Shown: piece by piece, positions 60,130-64,000 of the stretch
How the letters are laid out: each line of letters starts with the position of its first letter
Position numbering within the stretch: position 1 is the first letter of the stretch
Assembly (NCBI GenBank): GCA_905221605.1
Contig: CAJNDS010002591.1
Location: 254,679 to 318,678 of the forward strand
Direction of reading: 5' to 3'
Source: Symbiodinium natans
Taxonomy: Eukaryota > Sar > Dinophyceae > Suessiales > Symbiodiniaceae
Length of the DNA stretch: 64,000 nt
Made by a program: the position numbers and the translations under genes
The notes under the pieces: model-generated
Databases searched by the model: none
What the model saw: the letters and a program-made list of their open reading frames with translations, nothing else
What the model was told of the DNA's origin: nothing

Positions 60130-62700
60130 AACTTCTTCCGAGGCTCTTGGCAGACCTTCACAGACACCGTAGAGGCCCTTCAACGGGCTTAAACTTCCTC
60201 CGCGGCCCTCCCAAACCCTCACAGAGACCTTAGAGGCCCTGCAACGGCCCGACCTCCCAAACCCTCACAGACACCTTAGACCTTAGAGGCACTTCAATTT
60301 TGCAGACCCTCACAAACACCTTAGAGGCCGAAAAAAATTTGTCCCACAAACACCTTCCTTTAAAAAACTTGTCCGGAGGCCCACGGGATTACCTTGTCGC
60401 TTTTTCCACATTTTGCAATCCCTCACAAACACCTTAGAGGCCCTTGAACGCCTTAAAAGCTTGTCCCACAAACACCTTAGAGGTCCTTCAACGACGTAAA
60501 AAACTTGTCCGAGGCCCCCTCACAGACACTTTAGAGGCGCTTCAACGGGATTACACTTCCTCCGCTGCCCTCCCAAAGCCTCACAGCGAGCTTAGAGGCC
60601 CTTCAACGGCCTTAAACTTCCTTTTCGAGGCCCTTCAACGAACGGACACTTCCTCCACGGCCCCCAAACCCTCACAAACACCTTAGAGGCCCTTCAACGC
60701 CTCAAAAACTTGTTCGAGGCCCCCTCACAAACACCGAGGTCACCTTAGAGGCGCTTCAACGGGCTTACACGTCCTCCGCGGCCCTCCCAAACCCTCACAG
60801 AGACCTTAGAGGCCCTGCAACGGCCCGAAACTTCCTTCGAGGCAGTCCAGACCCTGACAAACACCTCAGAGAGGCCCTTCAGCGGCCCTCCCAAACCCTC
60901 ACAGAGACCTTAGAGGCACTTCAACGGCCGAAAGCTTCCTTTGAGGCCCACGGCCTTGTCGCTTTTTCCACATTTTGCAATCCCTCACAAACACCTTAGA
61001 GGCCCTTGAACGCCTTAAAAGCTTGTCCCACAAACACCTTAGAGGTCCTTCAACGACGTAAAAAACTTGTCCGAGGCCCCCTCACAGACACTTTAGAGGC
61101 GCTTCAACGGGATTACACTTCCTCCGCTGCCCTCCCAAAGCCTCACAGCGAGCTTAGAGGCCCTTCAACGGCCTTAAACTTCCTTTTCGAGGCCCTTCAA
61201 CGAACGGACACTTCCTCCACGGCCCCCAAACCCTCACAAACACCTTAGAGGCCCTTCAACGCCTCAAAAACTTGTTCGAGGCCCCCTCACAAACACCGAG
61301 GTCACCTTAGAGGCGCTTCAACGGGCTTACACGTCCTCCGCGGCCCTCCCAAACCCTCACAGAGACCTTAGAGGCCCTGCAACGGCCCGAAACTTCCTTC
61401 GAGGCAGTCCAGACCCTGACAAACACCTCAGAGAGGCCCTTCAGCGGCCCTCCCAAACCCTCACAAAGACCTTAGAGGCACTTCAACGGCCGAAAGCTTC
61501 CTTTGAGGCCCACGGCCTTGTCGCTTTTTCCACATTTTGCAGACCCTCACAAACACCTTAGACGCCCTTGAACGCCTTAAAAATTTGTCCCACAAACACC
61601 TTAGAGGTCCTTCAACGCCGTAAAAAAACTTGTCCGGAGGCGCTTCAACGGGATTACACTTCCTCCGCTGCCCTCCCAAAGCCTCACAGCGAGCTTAGAG
61701 GCCCTTCAACGGCCTTAAACTTCTTTTTCGAGGCCCTGCAACGAACGGACACTTCCTCCGCGGCCCCCAAACCCTCACTTCAACGGCCCTAAGCTTCCTC
61801 CAGATCCTCTTAACACCTTAGAGGCCCTTCAACGCCTTAAACTTGTCCGAGACCCCTGACAAACGCCATAGAGGCGCTTCAACGGGCTTACACGTCCTCC
61901 GCGGCCCTCCCAAAGCCTCACAGCTTGCTTCAAGGCCCTTCAACGGCCTTAAACTTCGTTTTAGAGGCCCTTCAACGAACGGACACTTCCTCCGCGGCCC
62001 TCCCAAACCCTCACAGAGATCTTATACAGGTCCTCCCAAACCCTGACGGAGACCTTATACAGGCTTCAACGACCTTAAGCTTCCTCCATATTCTTCCAGA
62101 CCCTCCCAAACCTTAAAGAGGCCCTTCAACGCCTCCGAGGACACCTTACACGCCCTTCATCCAGCTTACACTTCCTCCGCGGCCTCACGGCCTTAAACTT
62201 CCTTCGAGGCCCTCCCAGACCCTCACAACCACCTTAGAGGCCCTTCAAGAAACGGAAACTTCTTCCGCGGCCTTCCCAAACCCGCAGAGACCAACTTCCT
62301 CCGCGGCCCTCCCGAACCCTCACAGAGACCTTATAGAGGCCGAAAATTTCCTTTCAGGCCCACGGCCTTAAGCTTCCTCCAGATTCTCCCAGATCCTCAC
62401 AAACACCTTATAGAGACCCTTCAACACCGCAAAAATTTGTCCGAGGCCGCTCACAGACACCTTAGAGGCCCTTAAACGGGCTTACACTTCCTCCGCAGCC
62501 TCACAGCTAGCTTAGAGGCCCTTCAACGGCCTTATACTTCCTTCGAGGCCCGCCCAAACCCTCACAGACAGCTTAGAGGCCCTTCAACGAACGGTAAACC
62601 CTCACAGAGATTTTAGAGGCCTCTCGGCCCTCCCAGACCTCACAGACACCTCAGAGGCGCTTCAATTGGCCTAAGCTTCCTCCGAGCCCCTTCAACCTGA
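60130..62700 (+). repeat. Higher-order tandem repeat array built on a CTTAGAGGCCCTTCAACG module
   Basis: The basic module, about 50-70 bases (CCTCACAAACACCTTAGAGG then CCCTTCAACG, then a variable part such as CTTCCTCCGCGGCCC), is repeated about forty times. Two adjacent 562-bp higher-order units (60392-60953 and 60954-61515) are nearly identical; a third (from 61516) diverges and is shortened. The many small + frames here are artefacts. Confidence 0.95.
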
Positions 62701-62739
62701 AACCTAAACCCTAACTCTTAAGAGCAGCTATAGGCACCT

Positions 62740-62830
62740 ATTCGTCACGTCGCCGCCTGCGGCCATCGCTGCACCACCTCGTCTCGCTTTGGGACGGCAG
62801 CTCGCGCATCCAAGCAGGCACGAAAAGCAC
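62740..62830 (+). CDS. Weak exon candidate
   Basis: The frame reads RRRLRPSLHHLVSLWDGSSR then IQAGTKS. Protein-like, no splice proof. The stretch 62840-63630 otherwise holds only weak frames. Confidence 0.25.
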
Positions 62831-63637
62831 TAACCCGAAACCGTCAGGCCTAAACCCTGAACCTTCAATGTTGGCGCCCTTCTTTAGATATCTACAGCTC
62901 AAAGGCGAACATAACAACTATGTAAGCCCTACGCGGACCTCGTCTGGCAAGTAAGTACGGGTGGACGTGAATGCCCAAAACCCTGGAAAGCGGTGGGAAC
63001 ACTTGAACAGCGACACCCCTAAGTTATTGAGCCGTTGGGTGTGTTATAGTCTTCAGTGTTCCCAAGCGACACCTGCAGACATCAAGCGTGGATGATTGAT
63101 GCCAAAACCCTGTAAAAGGCTGGGAAGCCTTGAAACCGACACCCCTCATGTTGCGTCCATCAGCACCACCAGCCGGCTTTGGCAGTCGCTCACATAGTAC
63201 GGTTTTGGGTTTGGGTCTAGTGTTTGAGGCGCAGTACGGATTTCGGCCCTGTGCCCTTGGGCTCTTCCAAACCCCAAACCTCAGACGAGAGGATTTTGTG
63301 ATGTTATGTCCTTTCTATGTACGACCGGAACCCTCAGCCCTTTAAACAAACCCTTTCTTTTTGGCACTGGCGGCCGCTCTGAGGCACTCCGCCATTGTTT
63401 GTTCCGAATGCTGCGCGAGCATTGCGGTTTCGGATTTCGGGTTTTGGGCCAAGGATGTAGGGCTGAGAGTGATGAACATGTCAACTGCAGACCTTAGGAA
63501 AACATTCAAGGTTGCAGCTTAGGCGGGGATTAGGGTTTGCAGCTCAATTTTTAGGGTATTTATGTTGGCTTGCGTCTCGGGGTTTCTTTGTATAGGAGGG
63601 CCGCCTGGTAGGGTAAGGTGTGAGGGTTTTGGATGGG

Positions 63638-63715
63638 ATGAAGGATGCTGCGGCCTGTTTCCTCGTCACGATCGTCCTGCTAGGCGGGGGGCCATGTCCA
63701 GATCTGATCCAGAAA
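63638..63715 (+). CDS. Possible first exon with signal peptide, gene truncated by window end
   Basis: An ATG at 63638 starts MKDAAACFLVTIVLLGGG followed by PCPDLIQK and a GTATGT donor at 63716. A charged N-terminus, an eleven-residue hydrophobic core and small residues fit a secretory signal peptide. The next bases are GGGGTTTAGGG, so the intron again starts with a telomeric heptamer. Confidence 0.45.
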
Positions 63716-63954
63716 GTATGTGGGGTTTAGGGTTTGGACCAGAACGTATGCGTGCTTGGAGGACTTAGGGGCTCGCCAGTAACGACGGCCTCCCATCACC
63801 TCTCCTCACACGTGTCCTCCCCCCCATGCCGGCCTCCGCTTGGGTCAGTCAGGCCACGTGGCCGGCTGCGCGTCCCCCAACCCCCCCGCCGTGCAAACTT
63901 GCTTCAAAGCATATGAGTCTTTTGTAAACCCATCATGCGGGCATTCTGTTTGCA

Positions 63955-63992
63955 AATGGGGGGGGCTGCGCCCCCCCCAACCCCCCCGCTTT
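63955..63992. repeat. G/C-run hairpin
   Basis: GGGGGGGCTGCGCCCCCCCC can fold on itself, followed by AACCCCCCCGC. A similar GCTGCGCGTCCCCCAACCC lies at 63866. Confidence 0.8.
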
Positions 63993-64000
63993 TTTTAAGC

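Noticed and set aside
60444-61248. Two identical 80-codon + frames
   Set aside because: They are the same part of the 562-bp repeat unit; the module shows no coding constraint.
1-64000. True chromosome-end telomere
   Set aside because: Arrays are short, degenerate, in both orientations and embedded between exons; none is at a window end in a terminal orientation.

Overview
This window looks like nuclear DNA of a dinoflagellate or a close alveolate/algal relative; that is an inference. Three observations support it. (1) Plant/alveolate-type telomeric heptamers (CCCTAAA/TTTAGGG) are scattered in dozens of short, partly degenerate interstitial arrays on both strands. (2) Short coding exons with C/G-rich third positions can be joined through GT, GC and possibly GA donors to acceptors of the AG|G type. 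(3) Every exon chain that I can support runs on the + strand, as in the unidirectional gene arrays of dinoflagellates. I see no rRNA, convincing tRNA, CRISPR, operon or prokaryotic gene structure.

Most real coding sequence is in exons too short to appear as long open reading frames, and most long open frames are low-complexity shadows. The best-supported genes are: the 3' part of a membrane protein resembling an ABC-transporter transmembrane domain (2-2080); a gene with at least one well-supported intron that encodes membrane segments, a degenerate EF-hand and a globin fold (about 12.7-14.3 kb); a multi-exon membrane protein (21.9-23.2 kb); a basic-tailed gene (25.0-25.4 kb); a WW-domain C-terminal exon (32.3 kb); a run of exons at 46.7-50.3 kb; a family-8 glycosyltransferase whose motif exons are spread over 51.35-56.1 kb with a 1.5-kb G-rich satellite in one intron; an exon pair at 57.9-58.2 kb followed by an EF-hand-like exon at 58.7 kb; and a possible first exon with a signal peptide at 63.6 kb. 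Many further single exons (5.7-9.1, 10.6-11.6, 14.4, 16.0, 19.5, 28.0, 29.2-30.6, 33.3-34.2, 39.6, 41.8, 43.2 kb) are real-looking but of unknown function.

Introns and spacers are packed with repeats: telomeric heptamers that abut exons, variant heptamers/decamers (46.55 kb, 22.8 kb), a small inverted-repeat element present three times (15.1, 18.6, 41.4 kb; one copy split by telomeric repeats), a GGTACCCC-rich dispersed repeat, an AT-rich island with nested repeats (26.2-28.0 kb), a 21-bp array with an inverted block (28.6-28.9 kb), a 60-bp CAGT minisatellite (57.1-57.4 kb), and a 2.6-kb higher-order array containing two almost identical 562-bp units (60.1-62.7 kb). Decayed retroelement-like coding sequence is probable at 35.9-37.6 kb and possible at 12.2-12.6 and 54.8-55.2 kb.

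Exon borders were inferred by eye from reading frame and splice consensus, so they may be off by a few bases and some single exons will be wrong.
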